A stretch of 64,000 nucleotides of DNA from Micrasema longulum. Lineage: Eukaryota > Arthropoda > Insecta > Trichoptera > Brachycentridae. The translations under genes were made by a program, and so were the position numbers. Shown piece by piece: positions 45,600 to 56,999 of this stretch. The stretch's first letter is position 1, and each line of letters opens with the position of its first letter. Where the stretch lies: positions 141,439-205,438 of the forward strand of contig JAGVSM010004272.1 of the NCBI GenBank assembly GCA_022494885.1. The letters run 5' to 3'. A model generated the notes under the pieces. That model was not told where the DNA came from and searched no databases. It was given only the letters and a program-made list of their open reading frames with translations.

Positions 45600-47890
45600 C
45601 AAATTTTTTACAAAGAAAAAAATACGTAAATAGTGATTAAAAAAATTTTTGATTATTCAAAATCCCTCAAAAATGACACCACAAATTTACCTAATTTTAT
45701 GTATTATTCCGTAAAAACTGGTAGTAACTTAACAGATATAGTAAATCTATTTAGTGACTTTTTCAAAAGTGTCTATGATGATACAACTAATAATAATACC
45801 AACAACACTAACTATGTAACCAAATTAAGCAGTAATATAAATATACAATTATCTCATATTCAAATTGAGATGATTGACATAAGAAAAAGTATTCAAAAAC
45901 TAGTTTTAGTTATGGTCCTGACAAAATACCTACAATACTGTTAAAAAAGTGTGTTGACTTCCTTGCATATCCCTTGTATATAATCTACAATAAGTCGCTA
46001 TGTGAGGGACATTTTCCCCAGTACTGGAAGTCTGCTTTCTTAACACCTATACATAAAAGTGGGGATAAATGTGATGTCACAAATTATAGACCGATTTGTA
46101 TACAATCTGCAATACCAAAGCTCTTCGAAAAAATAATTTTGCAAAAAATGTCTTCAATTGTCAATCAAATAATAATTCCAAATCAACACGGTTTTATGCC
46201 TTCAAAATCAACACTGACTAATCTTATAATATATGAAAATATTATTATGAACTCTTTTAATTTACGTAAACAAGTGGATTCAGTGTATTCAGATTTCTCT
46301 AAAGCGTTTGATAAGGTGAACCATAGAATCATGATTGATAAGTTATCCAAGTTGGGTTTCTGTGGATTGATTATAAAATGGTTTCAGAGTTACCTAACTG
46401 GTAGATCATTGGCAGTAAAAATTTGTGACACCACATCCAGTACCATTGAGGCGACTAGTGGAGTCCCGCAAGGATCCCATTTGGGTCCGATACTTTTTAA
46501 CATTTTTATCAACGATATTGTTGACATATTTAATGGTGTCGAAGTTTTGTTTTTTGCTGACGACATGAAAATTTTTAGAGTAATTAATACTATTGATGAT
46601 TGTATTACTATCCAACATAACTTAAATAAACTATTTTCGTGACGCTCAACAAATAAACTCCAACTAAATGTAAAGAAATGCCAAATCATGAGATTTCACA
46701 GGACTAAGTTTCCAATAATGTTTAATTATTCTATTGGCAATTCTGAACTTGTATCCGTTTCCGAAATACGTGATTTAGGTGTTATTTTCGATATCAAATT
46801 ATCATTTATTGGTCACATTAATAGCATTAGTAATAGATCTCTAAGAATGTTGGGTTTCATTATCAGAACCACTAAATATTTCAAAGATATTGGTGCACTT
46901 AAAATAATGTACACGTCACTTGTAAGAAGCATTTTGGAGTACAACTCTACAATCTAGGCTCCTCATTATTCTAGGCACCAATATTGTATTGAAAAGGTCC
47001 AAAATAAGTTTTTGCGATTTATAAATTTTAAATTAGGTGTTGGTATTGAATTTTTGAATTATGATTTGTTACTGTTTATTTTGAAATTATTAAGACTAAG
47101 TGACAGGAGAGTTATAACTGATTTGTTAAATTTATATAAAATAATCTATTCCATGTTTGACATCCCTGCACTTTTATCACTTATTAGTATTAATGTACCA
47201 AAAAAGACAACTTGGCAAACCTACCAATACTGTGGCAACAATACTTCGACATCATATGGTAAAAATGCAGTCATCAATAGACTTCACTCTCTAGGCAATA
47301 AGTACCAGAACATTGGTGACTCATTTCACATGAAATTTATTACATAGAGAACGGCTCTTCTTCTTTATTTTATTGGTAATAGTTCTAAGTAACTATTTGT
47401 TACTTTTGTTAAAAAAAAATTTAAACTTCTTTATTAGTGTTTTTTTTTTCTTTTTTCGTTTCTTTTCTTAATTAATTTATAAGTAAAAAATATTTCTCTT
47501 TATCATTTTTTTACATCATTGTATATTTTTCTACATAAACATATACTATTTACCTAAATATTAGTTTTCAATAATAATACATATATATATATATATTTCA
47601 ATGTTATTCAAAATCGTCTTCTTTGTTATTTTTTTAACTGGTTCAAAGTATTTCTAATACCAAATTATCTTTTTTTATCGATAATTCTACAACTGGTTAT
47701 ATTTTATTATTTTATATAGTTTATATTTCTTAGACTTTCTAAATTAATAATATTGTTTTAAATGCTCTGTATTACTTAAATTAAGCTTACATGTATGTAT
47801 ATTTAATTGTATTTGTAACTAATATGTAAAAGGCACTAAGTGCCGTTTATTTCAATAAAATAAAAAATAAAAAAAATAAAAAAAAATTTT
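45600..47890 (+). mobile_element. CR1/Jockey-like LINE, near-complete RT, inside dpr intron
   Basis: A reverse transcriptase is read across three collinear ORFs. In order: YRPICIQSAIPKLFEK, FSKAFDKVNH, SGVPQGSHLGP and the active-site box FADD (46553-46564). The thumb and C-terminus end with NAVINRLHSLG. Three lesions are seen: a frameshift near 45910, a stop at 46640 and a stop at 46956, both stops where Trp is expected. The endonuclease domain is missing (5' truncated). The 3' UTR ends in a GGCAC/GTGCC hairpin (47832-47844) and an AATAAAA-rich tail. It is sense-oriented in the 5,968-bp intron between dpr exons 2 and 3. Confidence 0.9.
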
Positions 47891-47899
47891 TTCAATAAC

Positions 47900-49300
47900 C
47901 GTAAGAATCTGAGAACCTGTATAAATAATAAAATGGAAAATAAACATTGCTTAATTTTTAATCTACTAAACCAATTTCAAAACATTATTGTAAGCCACAA
48001 TTAAATCAATTTTTTGAACCTCTCAAATTAATAAAATATTCTAAAAATATGACAGCCACTTAAATCACTAACATTGTGATTATTGATTTTAATAAAGTTA
48101 ATTTCTTTATTTATTCATATAATTCCTCTGTACGTGTGATGTCACTGAACTCCTCTAAAATGGCTTAACCGATTTACGTGCAGTTTTCAGAATATAGATC
48201 TTTGCGTTGTGCGTGTTCGTAGATATTAAAATCTTTAATCTAGTACATAAAAAGGAGTAAGGAGCATAATTGTTTCATCATCGATCTACCAGGCTTGCAT
48301 TCGAGGAGAATGTTTTAACAAAAAAATGGAAAGATGTTGTTTTGTGTATAAATTTTTTTTTGAATTTTTACAAACAGCATTTTTTTGTCGTGGATCCCAA
48401 TCAGATTATTTCCTTAAATTCCTTTTAATTTCTACCCATTAATTTTTATTTACTGAATTATTGGTAATACTAAAATAATATTAATATCCAAACATTTTTA
48501 AAAATCGTATTTTTACATAAGTACACCCCTCTGTAGGTGAGAATAGAGATTATGGGTTAGAAGACCGGAGTTTGACTTTTGCAAAAAGAATGCCATATTT
48601 GAAAACATATTTATTTTATGTTTTGGAATTCATTCATAAATAAGTACTTACGTACCTACTTTAATTCAATATTTGAATATTAACAATTTTTAGTTTTAAA
48701 ATTTAATCATAAACAAGTACCTAGGTACCTTTTTATTAATCAAGAGTAGTTTTCCAAGCAAATAGCAGGCAAACCAACGTCGAAAATGATTTATTTCGTA
48801 TTTTTTGTAATTTCCATATCCTTGAGTATATCAATTAGTTAAAAGCAATTTTTAATTGTGTACTTGGCATAAAAACGTTTGAATTATTAATTAAATTTGA
48901 TACAAGTTTGACTATAGGGACATTATAACATGATACTGCTGGACGAATCGGATTATTTTCTATGTAAATTTTTAATAACCCATATAATTTATGGGACATT
49001 GGATTAGAGGAGAGTAATTTATTTCTAGTTTAATGTTAACATTTGAAAAAAGTCCCTCTTTGAGTCTCTTTCTGCATTTTTTATATTGTCTTTGTAAATA
49101 TTCGTAAAATCTCTTTTTTTGTGAAATTGTTTGATAAGAAATCTTGAACTTTCGTATTATGGTATTTAATTCATTATCACTAAAGAATTTCCTTTGTGAC
49201 CCTTGGTTAAGTTTTATTAAAAAAATAGGATAGAATGCTTAAGTTAAGTATACCTTGATAAAGAAGCTTGCGTTGTTTTAAAACTGAACGAGAAAAAAAA
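47900..49300. other. Intronic AT-rich stretch without recognised element
   Basis: It lies within the larger dpr intron. No coding or shared repeat sequence was recognised. Confidence 0.4.
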
Positions 49301-49321
49301 AGTAAAAAGATCTTTTGTATT

Positions 49322-49450
49322 GGTCAAAATAAATAAGTGGAAGTGTACCAAGTATTTTTTTAAATTAATAACTTATATGGAAATATAAGTGATTACATCA
49401 TTACAATGAAATTCCATCAAGAATGGTCAATAAATAATTCAAATGAAATG
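49322..49450 (-). mobile_element. MITE copy related to 3.31-3.46 kb
   Basis: TTGGTCAAAATAAATAAGTG through GTACCAAGTATTTTTTTAAA and TAATAACTTATATGG corresponds to the reverse complement of the 3.3 kb element. It ends with GATTACATCATTACAATG plus shared flank ATTCCATCAAGAAT. The far half is missing. Confidence 0.65.
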
Positions 49451-50219
49451 TTGTATTGTTGTTTTAAATAAACACTTTATTGATAATTTAATACAGGTAA
49501 TGAGCCTTGTAAATGCTTATAATTCCATTTTCTCTTATTCCTATAACGGTGTTAGAATTAAACAATAAATATGTTTTAACTTTTTTTCTATTAAATAATT
49601 ATATTTAAATGTGCTTAAAGTACTATAATTCAATAGCCGTAACAATTATATCAGCTTTAATTTTTTTTATGGAAGTTGTAATATAAGACACCTTTTTTGA
49701 GTCTTGGAAGTTTCCAGCTACAGATGACGTAAGCAGTACGATGAGGACTGGATAAAGCACGTGCAACTTTACTTAACTGAACACGTGTTTAGCTGAACAG
49801 TCTTCTCTTTTCACTGCAGAAAATGGAAAACTGCAAAAATATTTTCATAAAACTTTTGGAAGATAAAATAATAACTTAGAACGTCATGTTACAAAAGTAT
49901 CATATTCAAAATAAATTAAATAAAAACGGCCAAATTGTGTATGTTTGATATTCATATGAATTTGTCGTTTTGGGTATTCCAAATATATATTACATCAAAA
50001 CAAAAGTTGACTTTTTATAATGTTATATGAAGTAAGAAAGTTTTTTTTAAATTCAAACAAACTTCTGACAACTATCATCAAACGGATGCGATACAATTGA
50101 CTAGTCGTATACTTCTGAAAAAATATATATTTTTATCAATATTTTGTTCTATAAAGAAATTATTATTAAACCAACAGTGTGTTCATATACCACTGATTTT
50201 CTCAAATAAAATGGTTTGG

Positions 50220-50310
50220 GTAGGTAAGAAGAAATTGCCTTAAGGCAATATGCCCACCCTTATGCATAGGTTTGTAAACTGTATAATGTATATAAAGTGT
50301 TTAAATAATT
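50220..50310 (+). mobile_element. LINE family B 3'-terminal fragment in dpr intron
   Basis: It contains the perfect palindrome ATTGCCTTAAGGCAAT (50234-50249), TATGCCCACCCTTATG, and ends TATAAAGTGTTTAAATAA. It matches the 3' end at 22.68-22.76 kb in inverted orientation. Confidence 0.7.
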
Positions 50311-50314
50311 ACTG

Positions 50315-50515
50315 CGGATACCTCCTGAGAGCCCTCCCCAACAATAGGTTCTTGTCGTCCTGGACGTGCCCTCCTGACTATTTGTAGGCAGTTTATGTAA
50401 GAACTGCGGAACGCAAACCTGCATTGAGAGACGCACAGGAGTTGGCAAAGATATGCATGGAGGCTCTTTGTGTACACCATATGCTCCAACTAGGTAGCGG
50501 ACATGGTTCGATGGT
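50315..50515 (+). mobile_element. RTE-like LINE 3' end, uninterrupted
   Basis: It is homologous to the minus-strand remnant at 17.07-17.3 kb: PGRALLTICRQF- and AWRLFVYT-type segments in broken frames, then directly CCATATGCTCCAACTAGGTA and AGCGGACATGG. It shows the empty site of the 480-bp insertion at 16.6-17.07 kb. Confidence 0.55.
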
Positions 50516-50811
50516 GATTGTTTAATTATTCTATTGATTCTACCATATATTATACAAACAAATTGTAGTTTTACTATCGGAATGCGGCACCTCGAAACAG
50601 TTTTTAAATTTGTTTGAGAAATCGCATTTTTACATTCAATATTCTTTATTAAAATATTAAAAACATAATACTGAAAATACGTCTTTTCGTGTTTTTTTAT
50701 TGAAAGCAGCTAATATGAGAGGATTTTTTTATTTGAGGGGTGGTGGTAGTGGTGATGGGTGGAGGTGTTGAGTTTTTTCAAATATGTATACATACTGTTT
50801 TATTATTTTAG

Positions 50812-50905
50812 GTGAAATATGTCCAAGCAAGAGATGCCGGACAGTATGAGTGTCAAGTTAGTACTGAACCAAAAATGAGCCATTTCATTTTGCTCAATGT
50901 AGTAG
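50812..50905 (+). CDS. dpr: dpr family exon: end of Ig domain 1
   Basis: Acceptor TATTATTTTAG (ends 50811) and donor TAG/GTAAGT (50905/50906) bound a 94-bp exon, entering in phase 0 and leaving in phase 1. It encodes VKYVQARDAGQYECQVST and then EPKMSHF to NVV. DAGQYEC carries the Asp-x-Gly-x-Tyr-x-Cys motif, whose Cys (50851-50853) closes the Ig disulfide with the Cys at 42803. The next exon, which should start the second Ig domain, was not found up to 64000. Confidence 0.93.
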
Positions 50906-51126
50906 GTAAGTTCATATAATTCTGATTTTTTCATACAATTTTCAAGGGGTAAGGAATGCATGTTTGCTTTGCAAAATTAATTTTAATAAACTGAATTCGT
51001 TGATAAAAAGGTGTTTTTTTACAGGAAATTTCTTGATTATAAATCCAACTTTGATTATTTTAATAAGAAGCTCTTTGATAAAATATAATTAGTATTTAAA
51101 GCATCAACTTTATGTCAAACATTAAA

Positions 51127-52075
51127 ATGAATGTTAATGAATATTTGTATTTAACCACTTACCAACTTTTTTTTGTTTACCGGTTTCGAGACGTACTCGA
51201 TTCTTCGCCAGGACATCAATTAAACCAACAAGCAAACCAATATGCAAAACCCACTATACACCTTCACCACAGTTGTTGCACAAAAATATAAAACCAACAC
51301 GACATGCATTCTAATAAGCACATGCACTGATAAGGACAAACATGCACTGATTAAAGTATGAAAATATTCTGTTATTAGAGAAAAAGTGAAATAATTCAGT
51401 TTATCAATTAAAATGCAACTCTTATCCTTGAGTTTACGTTGAAATTAAAATGCAACTCTTATCCTTGAGTTTACGTTGGAAAAACATCAAGAAATGTTGA
51501 TGTTCGTGCTAAAGAACATTTTATGAGGTGTCTTCATAATAATTATTTCTCTGAATTCACAAATCACCTAATTAATTAAAATCATGGCTTGAATAAAAAT
51601 ACAGGAGTTAAAATCTTACATATAAATAATAAAGGGTTAAAAGTAAATAATATGGAAATATTTCACAATAGGAAAGCTTAAAATAATAATGTTCCTTTGA
51701 TCAATGATCAAACGAACTTTCAATATAGTCCTTGATACGATGTTCCACTGTAATATTCACCCTATCAAACCTATTAAGCTCATCCCCTCCCTCATATCCT
51801 CTATACTTTTTAACTATTTCTCAAACAACATAGAATATTTTCATTATTTAGTCAGTGCATGTTTGTCCTAATCAGTACATGTGCTTATTAAAATGCATGT
51901 CTTGATGGTTTTATATTTTTATGCAACAACTGTGGTGAAGGTTTATAGTGGGTTTTGCGTGTTGGTTTGCATGTTGGTTTAATTGATGTCCTGACACAGA
52001 GACGGGTACGTCTCGAAACCGGTAGACAAAGAAAAGTCATACAAATTTTTAATAACATTTAGTAGAAGCTTTTTA
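51127..52075. mobile_element. Fold-back family F, long copy
   Basis: Two arms of about 200 bp are in inverted orientation: left 51165-51365 (CCGGTTTCGAGACGTACTCG, AACCCACTATA, ATGCACTGATAAGGACAAAC), right 51845-52040 (TAGTGGGTTTTGCGTGTTGG, GTACGTCTCGAAACCGG). They flank about 480 bp of unique sequence with a tandem duplication. No transposase ORF is visible, so it is a non-autonomous inverted-repeat transposon. Confidence 0.75.
51406..51479 (+). repeat. 37-bp unit duplicated in tandem
   Basis: AATTAAAATGCAACTCTTAT and the following CCTTGAGTTTACGTTG occur twice, starting at 51406 and 51443, with no difference seen. This suggests a recent duplication inside the fold-back's central region. Confidence 0.9.
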
Positions 52076-52079
52076 TTTC

Positions 52080-52850
52080 TATTGCACAGAACAAAAGCAT
52101 TTCAATTGTCTGGTTTGGTTTTGAGTTTAACAACAAACGAGTAACAGACACTTTAAGTTTGCACTTGCAATACTTATTTATTTATTTATTTAGCTCTATG
52201 TAACATAGTCTAATGTATATTTACAACACAATATTTACATCTATACTTATTCTAACATTATTTATCACTAATATACACTTAGTATCCTAATTTATAATAT
52301 TAACTGTTTCATATGTACATTTTCATTAATTAAATTCACTATTTACACTATAACTATATACTACCTAATATTTTTCACATATATACTTTTTACATTTAAT
52401 TTTAAATATATTTACATTAATTTCATTTTTTATGCTTTCTGGCATTTCTTCAAATAGTTTTATTACCTTGTACATAAGGCAGTTCTAGGACATTGCTTTT
52501 GATTTCTTTTCCAGTCTTATATTTTTAGATCCTCTTGTTGCATAGTTATGAAAGAACTCATTATTTTTTAGTTTATTTTGAAAATATCTTGGAACTATTC
52601 CTTTAATAATTTTGTTTATTTCATTGGCAACATTGAATTTGATTCTTTGATCATCATTTGATCTGAATACATACGGTTCATTGTATTTCTGTAAACTGGA
52701 GTTAACTTCGTAGTTAAAAAAACAAGGAATGGTTTTTGTCCATATGGGCGGCCCTATAAGCCAGTGGAGTATTATTTCTCTTCTTAAAACCTTTCTGCTT
52801 TTCAAATTTCTGTGTAATAGTAAACAGTTTACTAATTAGAAACTTCAGCC
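52080..52850 (-). mobile_element. 5'-truncated LINE, C-terminal ORF remnant
   Basis: A 106-codon minus-strand ORF (52805-52485) includes HWLIGPPIWTKTIPCFF and ends NYATRGSKNIRLEKKSK. The latter corresponds to NTREKNKIRLPFRKKAK in the LINE at 4.28-4.87 kb. The plus-strand TTATTTATTTATTTATTT at 52170-52190 is the 3' tail. Sequence to the left (GAACAAAAGCATTTCAATTG) recurs at 59.53 kb. Confidence 0.65.
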
Positions 52851-52964
52851 CTACGGGAAATTGGATACAAAAAATGTTTTCTTACGCGGGGTAAAAATTA
52901 GAGCATTAAATTGTATTGCAAAGTTTCTTTAAAATGTACAGAAAAAATAATAATAAATATTTTG

Positions 52965-53280
52965 ATTAAACCGCACTACTTTAAATGACGTCACTGGTTC
53001 ATGTGAACCAACTTATAATCTAAGAGCTATGGAAGATTTCCGGTCTGCTTGTCGTTTCTGCACCAATGGGAAGAACTGAATGAGAATAAGCGGAAATGAA
53101 CCTCTGACGTTACACGCGGAGTTATTTCAGAAATACAAAACTTTAAAAAATCGTAGCGCCGATAATACGATACATAAAAATTTAAAAAAAAAATTGACTT
53201 ACTTTAACAGTCTATTAACAGATATTTTTTTTTTAAAAAAACCACTGAACTTTCTCATTATAAAAAATGTACGCTTGAGG
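52965..53280 (+). repeat. Dispersed repeat R4, longest copy
   Basis: Its ordered blocks TGGAAGATTTCCGGTC, CGCGGAGTTATTTCAGAAAT, CGCCGATAATACGATACATA and CCACTGAACTTTCTCATTAT match copies at 27.5 kb (inverted) and 41.4 kb. The class of element is unknown. Confidence 0.65.
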
Positions 53281-53574
53281 TTATGTGCACCATAAAAGCT
53301 TTATTTTTCAATGTTTTCTGTGATTGTTGCGTTTTCGTCAAAATCAGAAAATTTAAAGCTTTTTCTTTTTCAAAGCAACTAACACTTTTATTTTGACAAA
53401 AACCCAACAACATTTTTTTCTTTAAAAAAATTTTTTTAAAAATGACGGGGAGTGAATAATTACTCATATACTTTTAACATTTAAAACGAAACTTTAAGCA
53501 TTTAAAAGAAGAAGAAAAACAAACAAGGTGTTTTTTTAAAGACTTAAAAAACGAGTAACATTTCGTTATAACTA

Positions 53575-53800
53575 TGACTGTGTCTAGTGGCCTATTGTCG
53601 GGGTCACCAGTTGTGTTGGTTACCAATTGTCGACTCTACTATTGTTACTGTTGGGAGGTTGACCAGCGTGTATACGTTACGAGGAGATGTTTTTATTCCT
53701 GCACTGCAGGCTAAAATGTGGTGTAGGAAGTCGACTGAAGTCCTACATCCAAACTCTCACGCGTGGTCCTCACTTTGCTCTTCAAAAGGTTGATCCAAAC
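53575..53800 (-). mobile_element. Possible LTR edge with primer-binding site
   Basis: On the minus strand the sequence passes from GTAACCAACACAAC into TGGTGACCCCGACAATAGG. A TGG-starting, GACCCCGAC-containing stretch just after CA resembles the primer-binding site after the 5' LTR of some insect Gypsy-type retrotransposons. No second LTR and no gag/pol ORF is found, so this is a weak call. Confidence 0.25.
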
Positions 53801-53937
53801 TTTATAAACAAAAATATGTCGGTACGGTACTTACATGAGTTTTGAACACAATTTATTAAAGCAAAAATAAAATACAATGTAATGAACGAGATATGTTATA
53901 GAATATTCAACTAATAATATAGAAACAATGTTTGATT

Positions 53938-54285
53938 ATGTTCAAATGCTTGCAGACTTGCTGGATTTCCTCCCTAGGGAGTTGATCATATTTTAATTTA
54001 TTTCAACAGAGAGGTTGTTTGTGCAAATTGATTTGGTTAAGCCGGATGAATTTCACCCACGTGATAAAGGTTTCAGCTCTTTTACTTCACAAAAGTCAAC
54101 AGATGGAAGAGTTGAGGAAATGTGGATGTTCAAACATGGGCAGAATGGTGAATGTTACACAGTGTGTAAAGTGGCCACTTAAACCAGCCAATGATAGGTT
54201 AAAAGCCCTGTAAATGCCTAGACTTCCATATTCCCTTCTAAAAAATGTTTTCCCTCTGTGTTGAAATAAATTCAAATAATATAGA
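53938..54285 (+). mobile_element. Family M, copy with outer block and unique centre
   Basis: It begins with the outer block AATGCTTGCAGACTTGCTGG and CTCCCTAGGGAGTTGATC, then the terminal TTTATTTCAACAGAGAGG. A unique piece includes CCGGATGAATTTCACCC. A full right arm follows (CAACAGATGGAAGAGTTGAG ... GTGTTGAAATAAATTC). The left arm is replaced, so it is not palindromic. Confidence 0.8.
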
Positions 54286-54289
54286 ACAC

Positions 54290-55530
54290 TGAAGTTAATA
54301 TTATATGAATATTTTATACTACGCGGTTGACAATAATTTCGGAAGACGTAGATCTTGGTTCATGGTAATAGGTGGCGGGCTGCAGAGGTAGAAAAGAAAC
54401 AGCGATCAGTGCGTCGGTGGTTTTGTATGCTTGTCTACGTTACCGATCTTTTGTTTTTCTAACATGTCTTGTTGGTTGTTTATGCTCGACAGTTGGTGGT
54501 ACCTATTTCTGGGGCACCACAATTGCTAACATAAACGTTTTATTTAAACTCACTTAAAATAACGGACATTTAATTTGAAAATGTATTTTTTTTATTTATG
54601 GGAATCAGAGAACTTCTCGGAATATAAATTAAATCAAAGAGAGACATCGGACTGCATGCAATTGTATTTTGTGGCTCAAATTTGCACCCACTCAAGCGGT
54701 TAACACTTTTAATCTTTCCACACGTACGATGTGGGTACAAAACTTTAATATACACGTTTTTAAATATGAAAAATGCGAAAATAACGGTTTTAATATTATA
54801 ATTTCAATGTTATCTTAAAACGTTAAAAAAACAAAGCGATGTTAACATAACTTTATTGTTTAATATTCGTTTATAGCCTTTATTAAAGCTTTATAATTTA
54901 TTTGGCCATTTACATACTTGCAGTGAGCCATTAACTTTGCGTATTTAAATTTACAAGAAACGTCACGCAAATCTGTTTTTTATATTGCTATTATTATAAA
55001 ATAACGTGACGTGTCAAAAGTGGTGACACCCTAATTATTCTTAATGATTGAAATACTACATTTTATTAGAGTGTTGCGCTTTCGCAAGAATAAATAAGTT
55101 GTAGTTAATTATTTTTTAAATTGCCATATCAACTTTTTTCCCCACAAAAAATACTGTTGCAAAAGTTACGCAGATTGTCATGTTTATTTTATTTTTAATA
55201 AATGTGTAATGAATAGACAAAATGATATTAATTAAAGTATATACGTATTTGCCTAGTTTAACTGCATCACCTATGCTATGTTTTTGTATGTATTTATTAT
55301 TTTATATAAAAGTGATAGTAGGGTACTTTTACCCTCGGGAGTTTTTAATTTTTTTATAGATGTATGAGTAAACATTCTTTGGTAACTTGAATAATAAAAA
55401 TAATAAAAATGGTGACTAACATGCGATGTTTCGACCATCGATCAGAGTTTTGAAAAATCATAAGAATATAAATAAATAAACTATAAATGTTTAATGAAGT
55501 AGTTAAAATTAATATGTTTTAGTGATAGGA
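54290..55530. other. Stretch without recognised gene
   Basis: A GC-richer 54360-54560 segment carries a 61-codon ORF of no recognised family. A GGTGCCCC-like word on the minus strand near 54520 is too short to call a primer-binding site. Confidence 0.3.
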
Positions 55531-55539
55531 GGGAAATTT

Positions 55540-56090
55540 CAGGTTTATTGCTGCTTTTAAAGATATTAAATAATGTTCTTGACAGTCCTGAACTTTTTAA
55601 TTATGTTAATTTTTATGTAAGACAAAGTGAGACGAGAAAAGATACTTATTTTGCTGTTCATTTCCATAGTTCAAACTATGCCAAATACTCACCTTTTCCA
55701 TGTTAGCAAACAAACATAGAAACTAAGACTTATTTAATTTATATTTATACCAATTAAAATCATTACTTTCTAATCACTTCTTCTCTTAATTTTAAAAATG
55801 TACTAAGTGTTATACTTATTTAACTGTTTATGCTATGATACATCGCCTCTCTTACTTCAATACTTTTTTTATTTAAACCCTTTATTTATTATTAATTTGC
55901 TGCATACCTATGTTATAATTTTTTTTTTTTTTTTTCTTTACTATTTCCATATTTTCTGCTGATTTTGATTCATGTTTCTATATTTTTATACTGTGTTCAG
56001 GTGTTTTGTTTAATTATAATTGTTTTTCAATATTATTTTATACTTTTTTGAAGGCGTAAGCCGTCGAAATAAATAATAATCTTTAAAAAC
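55540..56090 (+). mobile_element. 5'-truncated CR1/Jockey-like LINE tail
   Basis: A frame at about 55560-55710 reads LKILNNVLDSPELFNYVNF and FHSSNYAKYSPF, matching the last part of the polymerase ORF at 47.1-47.3 kb. A stop interrupts it near 55705. The 3' UTR ends in AAGGCGTAAGCCGTCG and an AAATAAATAATAAT tail. It has the same orientation as the larger copy at 45.6 kb. Confidence 0.65.
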
Positions 56091-56814
56091 GAAGCATAAA
56101 TAAACGAGTTTGTTCTTACAAGCCTATGCTAGAAAAAATCTATGCTCGCGGTGATGTAATATCATGTTACCTTAAACAAAAGACAAAATATTCTGAATTT
56201 CATGATCATACTGTTGAATACTTCTTTTTCTGTAATAAAAAAAAATGTAATAGAATAAAACAGTGTATTTGCAAAATAAAAGAAAAATTATAAAAACGCC
56301 GGACATTTAACTGACGTGTACTTCTGCTAACCAATTGATTGGATGAATTTCATTTTTTGTTTTTGTATCTCTTACACTATCAACGGCCGCAGAAAAGCGT
56401 CTCTATCTTCCTCTATTCTATTTTCGTGCTCTTTCTCATACAGTATAACAGATTTATTGAGGTATTGGCATCACTTTAATTTTTTTAATTTTTCTTCGCA
56501 TTGGAAGGATAAATATTTTTGTATTAAAATCCAGCACAGGCGTTCAAATTTTACTTTCTTAATCCGATGTAAAAATGCGCATTTGAAGATTTCGAAAAAT
56601 ACCACCTTACCATTAAATAAATAAACTAAATATATCAAGTCTTGCATTATACGTAGACTCGTGTTGCACCACCGCCACGTAAGAGTTAAAAAGAGGTTTA
56701 AATTAAGACTTTGTGTTAATCACTCTTATTAATAAAATTATGTTTAATGTTATTTTATAGCACAAATAAAAATATGTTTATGTTTACACTATTTCAAGAT
56801 TCAAAACAAATTAG

Positions 56815-56940
56815 AATACAGTAAAATTCCAACTATCCGTATTTCCTCAGACGTAATTTAAACAGAGAAACTATTTGATAGTGGATGGGAGATGATTCCA
56901 CCTGGTAGTTTAGTTAATTCGTCACTCAACTTGATTTTTT
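56815..56940 (-). mobile_element. LINE family B fragment
   Basis: On the minus strand GTGGAATCATCTCCCATC and CTCTGTTTAAATTACGTCTG match the coding remnant of family B at 20.88-20.95 kb. It is short and diverged. Confidence 0.5.
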
Positions 56941-56999
56941 TTGGGATAGATCTTACTTTTTTTTATCTCACCGCCACTAAAACAGTGTGGGATGAAGAT

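Noticed and set aside
54360..54560. Second LTR/primer-binding site near 54520
   Set aside because: Only a short GGTGCCCC-like word supports it, with no LTR-length repeat to the 53.6 kb candidate.
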